Positions 25,757 to 34,007 of a stretch of DNA of 64,000 bases are shown one piece after another. The notes below the pieces were generated by a model. It was not told the origin of the DNA and did no database searches. It was given only the letters and a program-made list of their open reading frames with translations. Source of the stretch: Halogranum gelatinilyticum (GTDB lineage Archaea; Halobacteriota; Halobacteria; Halobacteriales; Haloferacaceae). The stretch spans positions 973,295 to 1,037,294 of the forward strand of contig NZ_FNHL01000001.1 of NCBI RefSeq assembly GCF_900103715.1, written 5' to 3'. Position 1 is the stretch's first letter; each line of letters begins with the position of its first letter. The position numbers and the translations under genes were made by a program.

Positions 25757-27585
25757 CAAGCGAACACCCCCACGACCGTCGCCGCGGAAACGACGTACTC
25801 GACGAGCTGCAGGAAGACCGCCCGGCCGGGGATGAGCCCGAGGACGATCGAGCCGGTCGCCGCAGTCAGAATCGGGGCGACCACGAACCACGAGCCTTCA
25901 CCGCCAAGCCAACTCCGACGCTCCCAGCCACCGGCGGGCGGGCCGCCGTGGTGGCCGTGGTGGTCGTCAGCGTGGTGGTCGTCGGCGTCGTCGTGCGCGT
26001 CGTGCGCGTCGCTGTGGCTCTCTTCGTGTTCCTGCTCGGCCTCACCCGGACGGATGTGGTCGCTCGGGTTGCGGTCGACGGCGTACTCGCCCTCGGGGTC
26101 CGCGGCCGGCTGGCCGCTCGTGGCCGACTGCTGATTGTTGGGCTTGCCACCGTCAGCGGCGACGGCTGCACGGCCGCCGAGCGGGTTCTCGATGAGCGGC
26201 TTGCGGTCGTGGCCGTCTGGCGACTCGCTCTCGAAGAACGCCTGGTAGACCACGGGCCAGAAGTACGCGATGTTCAGAACGCCCGAGACGAGCAGGGCGA
26301 CCGTGAACGCGACCTCGCCACCGGAGGCGGTCCCGATGAGGAGGTAGAACTTGCTGACGAAGCCGGCGACGAGCGGGATGCCGGCCATCCCAGCCGCGGC
26401 GACGGCGAAGGCGGCCATTGTCAGCGGCATCCGCTTACCGATGCCGGCCATGTCGCTGATGTCGTCGGTGTGGGTCTCGACGTGGATGGCTCCCGCACAG
26501 AAGAACAGAGTGAGCTTCATGAACGCGTGGGCGGGGATGTGGAGGAGTCCGCCGACGAGCGCGTATCTCGCAGCGTCACCCCCCATCGACGCGCCGATGC
26601 CCAGCCCGAGGACGATATACGAGAGCTGGCTCACCGTCGAGTAGGCGAGCCGACGTTTGAGGTTGTCCTGTCTGAGTGCGATGACGCTGGCCGCGAGCAG
26701 CGTGAACGCCGCGACCGCAGCCAGCACGACGCCGACCCCGAGGTTCGCGACGGTGTCCGGCCCGAACACTTCGAGGACGACCCGGGCGATGCCGAAGACG
26801 CCGGACTTGACGACGGCCACGGCGTGCAGCAGCCCGGAGACGGGCGTCGGGGCGACCATCGCGTCCGGCAGCCACGAGTGGACCGGCATCAGCGCCGCCT
26901 TGACGCCGAAGCCGGTCGCCAGGAGGGCGAACGCCGCGCGGCCGAGCATCGGGTCGGCCGTGGCGAGTCCCTCGATGCCGCCGGGCGTGAACGTCACGCT
27001 CCCGGCGAGCACGTAGACGAGGACGGTCCCTGCGAGGACGGCCACGCCGCCCCCGAAGGTGTACGCGAGATACTTTCGGCCGGCCGCACGGGCCTCCGCG
27101 GTCTCGTCGTGGGTGACGAGCGGGTAGGTCGCGACCGTGAGCAGTTCGTAGAAGACGAACAGCACGAGCAGGTTCGACGCGAACGCGACGCCGACCGCGC
27201 TGGCGACGCTGGCGGCGAACGAGGCGAAGTACCGGGTCTGTGCGTGTTCGTCGAGGCCGCGCATGTAGCCGATGCTGTAGAAGCTGGTGACCAGCCACAG
27301 CAGGCTGGCCAGCAGTCCGAACAGCAGGCCGAGCGCGTCGGCCTGGACGACGAAGTCGACGCTGCCGGTGCCGAGCGGGACGAACGCCCCGAGGTCGGTG
27401 ACGTACGTGTCGCCGGCGAGGACGCCGGGAACCATGCTCGCGACGAGCGCGAACGTCGATGCGGCGGCCAGAATCGTCCATCCCTCGCGGACGTTCGGGC
27501 GACGGCCCGACGCGAGGATGGCGACGGCGGCGACTGCCGGGATGGCGACCGCCGCGAGCGGTCTGAGCGTTGGGATGTCTGTCAT
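25756..27585 (-). CDS. Mrp-type antiporter subunit D homologue with His-rich loop
   Basis: A 609-aa NuoL/M/N-like subunit. The TM5 glutamate is in LFVFYELLTVATYP, and the later helix motif RRLAYSTVSQLSY is standard. Between the last two helices it carries a long hydrophilic insertion (bases about 25920-26215). Its second half is extraordinarily rich in His and Asp (HESHSDAHDAHDDADDHH and following). That pattern suggests metal or proton binding and is not part of the core family. The start overlaps the upstream gene by 4 nt. Confidence 0.9.
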   Translation of the reverse strand: MTDIPTLRPLAAVAIPAVAAVAILASGRRPNVREGWTILAAASTFALVASMVPGVLAGDTYVTDLGAFVPLGTGSVDFVVQADALGLLFGLLASLLWLVTSFYSIGYMRGLDEHAQTRYFASFAASVASAVGVAFASNLLVLFVFYELLTVATYPLVTHDETAEARAAGRKYLAYTFGGGVAVLAGTVLVYVLAGSVTFTPGGIEGLATADPMLGRAAFALLATGFGVKAALMPVHSWLPDAMVAPTPVSGLLHAVAVVKSGVFGIARVVLEVFGPDTVANLGVGVVLAAVAAFTLLAASVIALRQDNLKRRLAYSTVSQLSYIVLGLGIGASMGGDAARYALVGGLLHIPAHAFMKLTLFFCAGAIHVETHTDDISDMAGIGKRMPLTMAAFAVAAAGMAGIPLVAGFVSKFYLLIGTASGGEVAFTVALLVSGVLNIAYFWPVVYQAFFESESPDGHDRKPLIENPLGGRAAVAADGGKPNNQQSATSGQPAADPEGEYAVDRNPSDHIRPGEAEQEHEESHSDAHDAHDDADDHHADDHHGHHGGPPAGGWERRSWLGGEGSWFVVAPILTAATGSIVLGLIPGRAVFLQLVEYVVSAATVVGVFA

Positions 27586-29093
27586 AGCTGGAGTAGGATG
27601 TCGAGGGTCGGTTCGAGCAGCGGTTCGAAGGTCGAGACGAGCGGACCGAGAACCACCGCGAGCAGTGCCGCGACGAGGACGACGGCGACCATCCCGACGG
27701 TCGGCCGGGTGAGGACGTCGTCGTCCGCGTCGTCACCACCGTCTGCGACCGCGGTCGCGCCTGTCGACGCCGTGTCCGCGGCCGACGACGTGCGGAAGTA
27801 CATCCGCTCGACGAGCCGGATGAAGTACGCGAGCGTCAGCAGCGTGCTCAGCAGGATGACGACGGCGATGGGCCACGACTCGGCTTGGATCGCGCCGAGC
27901 GTGATGTACCACTTGCCGACGAAGCCGACGGCCGGGGGCACCCCGACCATCGACAGCGACAACACGGCGAAGGCGGCACTGAGCAGCGGCGCGCGCGCGC
28001 CGAGTCCCTCGTAGTCGTCGACGGTGCGGGCACCGGCAACGACCGCCAGCGCGCCCGCCGTGAGGAACAGCCCGCCCTTCATGACGGCGTGGCCGACGAG
28101 GTGGACGAGGCTGCCGGTGAGTGCCGCCTCGTTGGCGATGGCGACACCCGCGACGACGAGGCCGAACTGCGAGACCGACGAGTAGGCCAACATCCGCTTG
28201 ATCTCGGTCTGCATCACCGCGAGGACGCTCCCCGCGACGATGCTGACGGCGGCGAGCGCGAGCAGGAACTCCTGGGCGAACGCCGACGACGTGAGGAAGT
28301 CGACGGTGTAGACGCTGAACGTCACGCGGGCGAGTGCGTACGCCGAGACCGTTGAGACGAGTGCGGCGATGAGACCGCTGACGCTGTCGGGCGCGCTCGC
28401 ATACGCCTCCGGCTGCCAGGTGTGCAGCGGGAACAGCGCCGTCTTCACGGCCAGCCCCGTCGCGACGAGCGCGAACGAGGCACCGACGAGCGTCGGGTCG
28501 GCCGAGCCGAGGTTCGCCGCGAGGTCGGCCATGTTGAGCGTCCCCGTCGCGACGAACGCGTAGCCAATGCCGATGAGGAACAGCGACGCGCCGACGGTGC
28601 CGACGAGGAGATACTTCAGCGCGCCGACCGCCGCGCGGCCGTCGTCGCCGGTCGCGACCAGCGCGTAGGCGGCCAGCCCCGTAATCTCGAGGAAGACGTA
28701 GAGGTTGAACATGTCCCCCGTGATGGTCATCCCCGAGAGTCCGGCGAGCAGCAGCAGCGTCGCCGTGTGGAACGCCACCGAGTGTGGACCCGCGCGACGA
28801 GCGTAGACGAGCACGCCCGCGGTGACGGCCGAGACGAGCACGATGACGGCAGCGTTGAGCCCGTCGACGACGAGTTCGATGCCGAACGGCGGCGTGAAGC
28901 CGCCGACGCCGGCCGCAAGCGGCGTGCCGCCCCCGTAGACGGTGGCTGCGACGGCCGTTGCGAGTCCCGCGTGGACGAGCGTCGTCAGGAACGTCAGCGG
29001 CCAGGCGAACCGGTCCGAACGGAAGCCGGCGACGAGCGTGAGCACCGCTCCGAGGAGCGGGAGTGCGACCAGGAGCGGCAGCAGCTCATTCAT
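27582..29093 (-). CDS. mrpD: Mrp-type Na+/H+ antiporter subunit D
   Basis: A 503-aa subunit, the length expected for MrpD. About 14 transmembrane helices are present. The TM5 glutamate lies in FNLYVFLEITGLAAY, and LAYSSVSQFGLV and HLVGHAVMKGGLF are the conserved ion-path helices. It overlaps mrpC by 8 nt upstream and the next D homologue by 4 nt downstream. A membrane-exposed loop near the C-terminus contains a Thr/Ala/Asp-rich stretch. Confidence 0.92.
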   Translation of the reverse strand: MNELLPLLVALPLLGAVLTLVAGFRSDRFAWPLTFLTTLVHAGLATAVAATVYGGGTPLAAGVGGFTPPFGIELVVDGLNAAVIVLVSAVTAGVLVYARRAGPHSVAFHTATLLLLAGLSGMTITGDMFNLYVFLEITGLAAYALVATGDDGRAAVGALKYLLVGTVGASLFLIGIGYAFVATGTLNMADLAANLGSADPTLVGASFALVATGLAVKTALFPLHTWQPEAYASAPDSVSGLIAALVSTVSAYALARVTFSVYTVDFLTSSAFAQEFLLALAAVSIVAGSVLAVMQTEIKRMLAYSSVSQFGLVVAGVAIANEAALTGSLVHLVGHAVMKGGLFLTAGALAVVAGARTVDDYEGLGARAPLLSAAFAVLSLSMVGVPPAVGFVGKWYITLGAIQAESWPIAVVILLSTLLTLAYFIRLVERMYFRTSSAADTASTGATAVADGGDDADDDVLTRPTVGMVAVVLVAALLAVVLGPLVSTFEPLLEPTLDILLQL

Positions 29094-29454
29094 CGGTACG
29101 CACCTCCCGGAGAACGTGCTCGTCGAGCGTTCCGTACTCCGTGTAGATGCGGACGATGAGTGCCAGCGCGACCGCGGTGAGGCTCACGCCGACGACGATG
29201 GCCGTCAGGATGAGCACGTGCGGCAGCGGGCTGACGTAGGTCGTCGACTCGCCGCCGTGGCCGAGGATGGGCGGCGAGCCGCCGACCCGGTAGGCCGAGG
29301 TGATGAAGAAGAGGAAGATGCCCGACTGGAAGACGTTCATCCCGATGACCTTCTTCACGAGGTTCGGCGTCTCGATGAGCATGTACGCGCCGATAGTCAA
29401 CAGCAACGCGACGACGATGTAGTTGTAGTGAGTGAAGAGGATGTCTACGTTCAT
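29086..29454 (-). CDS. mrpC: Mrp-type Na+/H+ antiporter subunit C (NuoK-like)
   Basis: A 122-aa protein with three transmembrane helices. Its sequence (YNYIVVALLLTIGAYMLIE, VIGMNVFQSGIFLFFI) is typical of MrpC/NuoK, including the membrane-embedded glutamate of helix 1-2. It overlaps mrpB by 4 nt and mrpD by 8 nt. Confidence 0.93.
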   Translation of the reverse strand: MNVDILFTHYNYIVVALLLTIGAYMLIETPNLVKKVIGMNVFQSGIFLFFITSAYRVGGSPPILGHGGESTTYVSPLPHVLILTAIVVGVSLTAVALALIVRIYTEYGTLDEHVLREVRTDE

Positions 29455-29975
29455 GGTTCGTCCTCCATCGGTTCGTCCGTCTCGAAACCGGCGGCGAGGA
29501 GGAAGAACAGCCCCGTGATGATGCCGGCGACGACCGCACCGATACCGAGTTCGACCAGCTCGATGCCGTACTTGCTCGCCTCCGAGTAGGGATACGCGAC
29601 GTACTGGAGGAACGCCCCACCGAACAGCATCGACCCGAAGCCGATGCCGAGGAAGGTGAGGAGCCCGACCGCGATGAGCGCGAGCAGACGCGAAGCGGCG
29701 AGCCAGTCACGGACCGGCTCGATACCGTACGCGAACGCCAAGAGCAGGACGACGGTTCCGGCGATGGTTCCGCCCTGGAAGCCACCGCCCGCGGAGTCCG
29801 CGCCGTGGAACATCACGAACAGCCCGAGCGTCAAGATGAACGGGACGACGATGCGGACGGTCGTCATGATGATGGTACTCTCGACGTACGGGACCTGGTC
29901 TTCCGTCCGGAAGACGCTGTTCTCCGGCCGCGTTCGGACCGACGAGCCGCCGTCGGTCGAGGGGTCGCGGCTCAT
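29451..29975 (-). CDS. mrpB: Mrp-type Na+/H+ antiporter subunit B (MnhB domain)
   Basis: A 174-aa protein with four transmembrane helices and the MnhB pattern: RIVVPFILTLGLFVMFHGADSAGGGFQGG followed by FLGIGFGSMLFGG. The segment is described by its position, residues about 40-70. The N-terminal hydrophilic 35 residues are longer than usual. It is flanked by 4-nt overlaps on both sides, within the operon. Confidence 0.92.
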   Translation of the reverse strand: MSRDPSTDGGSSVRTRPENSVFRTEDQVPYVESTIIMTTVRIVVPFILTLGLFVMFHGADSAGGGFQGGTIAGTVVLLLAFAYGIEPVRDWLAASRLLALIAVGLLTFLGIGFGSMLFGGAFLQYVAYPYSEASKYGIELVELGIGAVVAGIITGLFFLLAAGFETDEPMEDEP

Positions 29976-30505
29976 ACGAACGCCTCCCGTCGCAGCACGA
30001 GCAGTACTGCGACACCGGCGGTGAAGACCACGGCGGCCTCACCGAGGGTGTCGAAGCCACGGTAGGCGGCGAGCACCGCCGTCACCGCGTTCTCGACGCC
30101 CGTCTCGTCGTAGGCGTTGTCGAGGTAGTAGGTCGTCACCTCGCCACCCACCACGGGCGACGTCGGATCGCCGATGGCCGGCAACGCCGGCACCGTCACG
30201 AGGACGGCACCGAGGAAGCACGCGAGGACGACGAACGTCCGCGGACGGACGCTCTCGAAGGGCGTGTCCGTGGAGGGGTTCACCGTCTTCGCGACGGTCA
30301 ACAGGAACAGCAAGGTCATGACGCCAGCACCGACGGCGGCCTCGGTGAGCGCGACGTCGGGTGCCTGCAGGAGTACCCACAGGATCGAGATGCCGAGGCT
30401 GTAGGCGGCCGACGCGACGATGACCGCGAGGATGTCTCGGAGGAACGCCGTCGCCAGCGCGCAGCCGATGACGAACGCGAGGACGGTCGCTTCGAGGACT
30501 GTCAT
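29972..30505 (-). CDS. Mrp-type antiporter DUF4040/MbhD-like subunit (MrpA C-terminal equivalent)
   Basis: A 177-aa membrane protein. The first part (AFLRDILAVIVASAAYSLGI, then DVALTEAAVGAG) is the DUF4040/MbhD module found at the C-terminus of bacterial MrpA. The second part adds two more helices like MbhE. Bacterial Mrp has these fused to the large MrpA. Here the large MrpA is replaced by separate D-like subunits and this stand-alone piece. Confidence 0.88.
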   Translation of the reverse strand: MTVLEATVLAFVIGCALATAFLRDILAVIVASAAYSLGISILWVLLQAPDVALTEAAVGAGVMTLLFLLTVAKTVNPSTDTPFESVRPRTFVVLACFLGAVLVTVPALPAIGDPTSPVVGGEVTTYYLDNAYDETGVENAVTAVLAAYRGFDTLGEAAVVFTAGVAVLLVLRREAFV

Positions 30506-30900
30506 CGCTCACCTCCCGGTGCTCCGGAGCCGTCGGTCGCGAGTGACTCCGACCCCTCCGTCTCGTCGCCCGAGACGGTCGGTGCCGGACCCGCCGCGTC
30601 CTCCTTGTGCCACGGTTCGATCTCCTGGTCGTAGGCGGCCCGCGCGATGGCGTGGGCGGCCGTTGGGTTCGTCACGAACATGAACAGGAGGAGGAACACG
30701 GCCTTCACTGTCGCGATGTCCGCGCCGAACACGAGCGCGACGGCGGCGAGGCTCAACACCGCGCCGAGCGTGTCGCTCTTCGAGGCCGCGTGGGCCCGCG
30801 TGTAGAGGTCGGGCAGTCGGATGACGCCGACCGCGGCGACGAAGGCGAAGAAGACGCCCCCGGCCGCGAGCGCGATGATGAGCAGTTCGACCGGAGTCAT
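30502..30900 (-). CDS. mrpG: Mrp-type Na+/H+ antiporter subunit G
   Basis: A 132-aa protein with three transmembrane helices. The N-terminal half matches MrpG/MnhG: AVGVIRLPDLYTRAHAASKSDTLG (residues about 24-47) and FMFVTNPTAAHAIARAA. The C-terminal 35 residues are an acidic tail. Both ends overlap neighbours by 4 nt. Confidence 0.93.
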   Translation of the reverse strand: MTPVELLIIALAAGGVFFAFVAAVGVIRLPDLYTRAHAASKSDTLGAVLSLAAVALVFGADIATVKAVFLLLFMFVTNPTAAHAIARAAYDQEIEPWHKEDAAGPAPTVSGDETEGSESLATDGSGAPGGER

Positions 30901-31184
30901 ATGACGCCACCTCGTTCGACGGTGAACTTCGAGATGGCGATACTCATCAGGAAGTTCAGCAGGGCGTAGACGAGTGCCACGTCGAGGTAGCCCGGCTGAC
31001 CGAGCGCCGCCGCGACGAGCGCGAGGACGACGACGGTGTTCGAGCCGATGACGTTGACCGCGATGACGCGGTCCTGCATCGTCGGCCCCTTCACGACACG
31101 GAAGAGGACGACGACGGCCAGCGCGACGAACGCGGCCGCAGCACCGAGGAGCGCGTCACTGACGAGCGGTGTCACCTCGCTCAT
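30897..31184 (-). CDS. mrpF: Mrp-type Na+/H+ antiporter subunit F
   Basis: A 95-aa protein with three helices and the MrpF signature VVKGPTMQDRVIAVNVIGSN, containing the conserved Asp of helix 2. It overlaps mrpE and mrpG by 4 nt each. Confidence 0.93.
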   Translation of the reverse strand: MSEVTPLVSDALLGAAAAFVALAVVVLFRVVKGPTMQDRVIAVNVIGSNTVVVLALVAAALGQPGYLDVALVYALLNFLMSIAISKFTVERGGVI

Positions 31185-32311
31185 CTGTCGCCCTCCCGTC
31201 GGGTGACCGCCGGGTCCGTATCGGTGTCGGTGATCTGACGGCGGTCGGCAGCCGCGCGGTTGGCGTCCCGCTCGCGCGGGCTGGGGATACGGGCCGCGGC
31301 GCGGCCGTAGAAGACGAACCGGACGGCACGTTCGAGCGCGCCGTCGAGCAGGTCGTCACGTGCCCCGCCGGTCAGCGAGTGGATGTAGAACTCGCGCTGG
31401 CTCACCTCGACGGTGAGCGTCCCCGGCGTGAGCGTGATGCTGTTTGCGAGCGTCGTTGCCGGGAGGTCGTCCCAGACGGCCGCCTTGAACTGGACCATCT
31501 CGGGGTCGATGGGGAGTCGCGGATGGAGGATGACGTACGCCAGCGTGACGTTCGCCTTCGCGATCTCCCAGAGGAGATACGGCGCGTAGAGCAGGAACCG
31601 GCCGACCTTGCCGGGCAGCTCGCGGAACGCGGGGCGTCCCTTCAACGCGATCTGTCCGAGAACGAGCGAGACGACACCGGCACTGATCGCGCCGGTCACG
31701 AGGTCGAACGTCCCGCTGAACCCACCGAGCGTGAGATAGAAGAGGTAGGACGCGCCGAAGACGACGAGATACTGTGCGAGACTCTCGCGGCCGACGAGCG
31801 CGCTCCGGCGCGCGGGCCGTTCGACCGGTGCTTCTTCGACGCTGAGTTCGGACTTCGCCAACTCGAACTCTAGGGGGCGGAGCATCGGGGCGTTGCCGCC
31901 GGGTTGGTACTCGGGGTCGACGACGACCCGGTCGATACCGTGTTCGTTCGCGTACGCGACGATGACACGGGCGAAGTCGGCGGGGCTGAACAGATACTCC
32001 TCGTCGCCGACGACAGCCGTCTCGATGTTGACGGTGGCCGCTGGCTGGGAGTCGGCACCGTCGCCGTCGCCGACGTCCTCTTCGGCCCAGAGTTCGACGC
32101 GGTCCAGTAGTTCCTGGGCGCGTTCGAATTTCTCTGCACGTGTCTGCTCGACTACCCGCCAGACGGCGGGGTAGACGAAGTGAACGGTCGCGGTCTCTCC
32201 CGTCTCTGCGGCACGGTCGCGGGCGGTCTGTACGGCGTACGCGACGGTGTTTCGGAGCGTCGGGGACTCGCCGACTGGGACGAGAACGTGGGCGCTCGCG
32301 TCATCCGACAC
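31181..32311 (-). CDS. mrpE: Mrp-type antiporter subunit E with N-terminal universal-stress-like domain
   Basis: A 376-aa fusion and first gene of the operon. Residues about 8-150 resemble a UspA-type alpha/beta domain (VLVPVGESPTLRNTVAYAVQTA, then DRVVVDPEYQPGG). Residues about 180-345 are MrpE: two transmembrane helices and a soluble part with LTPGTLTVEVSQREFYIHSL. The C-terminal 35 residues are charged. A nucleotide-binding sensory domain on MrpE could couple transport to energy status, but this is inference. The promoter must lie in the 339-nt gap upstream. Confidence 0.88.
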   Translation of the reverse strand: MSDDASAHVLVPVGESPTLRNTVAYAVQTARDRAAETGETATVHFVYPAVWRVVEQTRAEKFERAQELLDRVELWAEEDVGDGDGADSQPAATVNIETAVVGDEEYLFSPADFARVIVAYANEHGIDRVVVDPEYQPGGNAPMLRPLEFELAKSELSVEEAPVERPARRSALVGRESLAQYLVVFGASYLFYLTLGGFSGTFDLVTGAISAGVVSLVLGQIALKGRPAFRELPGKVGRFLLYAPYLLWEIAKANVTLAYVILHPRLPIDPEMVQFKAAVWDDLPATTLANSITLTPGTLTVEVSQREFYIHSLTGGARDDLLDGALERAVRFVFYGRAAARIPSPRERDANRAAADRRQITDTDTDPAVTRREGDR

Positions 32312-32650
32312 GGTTGTTCCACCTCGCTTGGCAACTGTCGGGGGGCTGACAGTCGCTCGGCTCTGTTCGACACCTCATAGTCACTAATCGTATAGAGCGA
32401 GTCGCTAACAACGCAAAACTATTCTCATCTCGCGTGCGGGCGGGTTGTTGGTGCAGAACGTACGAAAGTCCGGGGTGTTTTTGGACGAATCTGTTGATGG
32501 CTCCCGCTCCGGCGAACAACAGTCGGCCGTGTGGCCGAAACCTGTTCCTTTCACCCAAACGAACAACTCACACACCGCTCGCAGCGACACGGCCGGGTCG
32601 GCCGATTGTGCCGCAGTCTCCGCACGGTTGTCGCGCGCTCGGGAGTCCCC
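32312..32650. other. Intergenic region upstream of the Mrp operon and downstream of coaBC
   Basis: No gene is supported in 339 bases. The Mrp promoter should lie close to 32340-32420, where the minus strand has AT-rich sequence including AGAATAGTTTTGC. A 6-bp hairpin (TCGGCC-GTGT-GGCCGA, 32523-32538) lies on the coaBC 3' side and could contribute to its transcript end, though no U-run follows. Confidence 0.5.
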
Positions 32651-33826
32651 TCAGCCGTCGAGTTCGGCCGCCAGTTCGGCGGCGACGCGGCCACCCAACG
32701 CGTCCTTGCTCCCGACGAACTCCTCGGCCGCGTCGTCGCGGACGAACAGCGTCCGCGTCTCGTCTGCGCCCATCACGGCGGCGTCGTTGGCGACGACGAA
32801 CGCCAGCCCGACGCGGTCGAGGATGCGTCGGGCCTCTCGCACCATCGCCTCGTCGTCGCCGCTCGTCTCGGCCTTGAAGCCCACGATGGTGAGGTCGGGA
32901 TACTCCCCGCGCACGGTGTCGATGAGCTTCGGCGTCGGTTCAAGGTCGAGGGTCCGCGGCTCGCCCGAGCGGATCTTCTCCTCGGCGACGTCGACGGTGA
33001 AGTCGCTGATAGCCGCGGCCGAAATCAACGCGTCGGCGTCGCGGCAGGCGGCTTCGACGGCGGCCAGCATCTCCGCGCCCGTCTCGGCCTGTCGCACCTC
33101 AGCGTAGTGGACGTCGGCGTCCGCCGGACGTGCCGACCCGTCGTGGACGAGGGTGACGTCCGCCCCGTGGATGGCACACGCACGGGCGACGGCGCGGCCG
33201 GTCTTCCCCGACGAGCGGTTCGTCATGACCCGGACGGGGTCGATGGGTTCGCTCGTCGCGCCGGCGGTGACCACGACGGTCTTGCCGACGAGCGTCCCCT
33301 CCGTGGTCGCCGTGGCAACGCCGGTGACGATGGCCTCCTCGGTGGCGATCTTGGCCTTCCCCTCCTCGATACGGGGGTCGACGAACTCGACACCCCACTC
33401 TTCGAGGCGGGCGATGGCGTCCAGCACGCCCGGATGGTCGTACATCGGCTCGTGCATCGCGGGGGCGACGACGACCGGCACGTCGGCCCCAAGGGCGGTC
33501 GTCGCGCAGGTCGTGACGGGCGTGTCGTCGACGGCAGCGGCGATCTTCCCGACGGTGTTGGCCGTCGCGGGCGCGAGCAACAGGACGTCCGCCCAGCCCT
33601 CGCGGCCGCAGAGTTCGACGTGTTCGACGCGGCCGGTGAGCTCGGTGACGACGTCGTGTTCGGTGGCGAACTCGACGGCCCACGGATGGATGATGCCCTG
33701 CGCACTGCTCGTCATCACGGCGCGGACCGAGGCACCCCGGCGACGCAGCTCGTGGGCCAGTTCGACGACCTTCACGGCGGCGATGCTCCCCGAGACGCCG
33801 AGCGCGACGTTCACTCCTTCCAGCAT
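32651..33826 (-). CDS. coaBC: Bifunctional phosphopantothenoylcysteine decarboxylase/phosphopantothenate-cysteine ligase
   Basis: CoaBC makes 4'-phosphopantetheine for coenzyme A. Residues 1-180 are the FMN-dependent CoaC: VALGVSGSIAAVK at the start, PATANT at 86-91, and APAMHEPMYDHP with Met124. Residues about 190-391 are CoaB: VVVTAGATSEPIDPVR, then TNRSSGKTGRAVA (nucleotide binding), with a lysine-containing FKAET segment near residue 325. The length of 391 aa is normal. It is monocistronic on the minus strand. Confidence 0.95.
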   Translation of the reverse strand: MLEGVNVALGVSGSIAAVKVVELAHELRRRGASVRAVMTSSAQGIIHPWAVEFATEHDVVTELTGRVEHVELCGREGWADVLLLAPATANTVGKIAAAVDDTPVTTCATTALGADVPVVVAPAMHEPMYDHPGVLDAIARLEEWGVEFVDPRIEEGKAKIATEEAIVTGVATATTEGTLVGKTVVVTAGATSEPIDPVRVMTNRSSGKTGRAVARACAIHGADVTLVHDGSARPADADVHYAEVRQAETGAEMLAAVEAACRDADALISAAAISDFTVDVAEEKIRSGEPRTLDLEPTPKLIDTVRGEYPDLTIVGFKAETSGDDEAMVREARRILDRVGLAFVVANDAAVMGADETRTLFVRDDAAEEFVGSKDALGGRVAAELAAELDG

Positions 33827-33920
33827 TCACTCGTGGTTTTCGTCGCGGCGAGTTAACCGTACCTCTCCGGTGGAAGGCGAGAGCGTCAGGAGCCGGACTC
33901 TCGGTTGATAGTCCGGCGCG

Positions 33921-33937
33921 ACAGCGGTTTACAAGTG
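33921..33937 (+). repeat. ORB-like origin repeat R1
   Basis: ACAGCGGTTTACAAGTG, the first of two direct copies lying 3' of orc1. It matches the repeat family that surrounds the AT-rich region upstream of orc1 and is spaced exactly 60 bp from R2. Confidence 0.65.
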
Positions 33938-33980
33938 ATTCGGCCGCTGGCGGTGGAGAACGGGCGGTTTCGCCCCGCCG

Positions 33981-33997
33981 ACAGCGGTTTGCAAGTG
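33981..33997 (+). repeat. ORB-like origin repeat R2
   Basis: ACAGCGGTTTGCAAGTG, in the same orientation as R1 and 16 of 17 identical to it. It ends 11 bp before the orc1 stop codon. Confidence 0.65.
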
Positions 33998-34007
33998 TTG
34001 TCGACGC

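Noticed and set aside
25948-28014. 688-codon plus-strand frame opposite the MrpD-like genes
   Set aside because: It is an antisense shadow of high-GC membrane protein genes. It is rich in Arg, Asp, Glu and Val from complementary codons, with no motif.
32445-33107. Plus-strand frame of 220 codons starting upstream of coaBC
   Set aside because: Most of it is antisense to coaBC, and the part in the gap has no protein-like composition.
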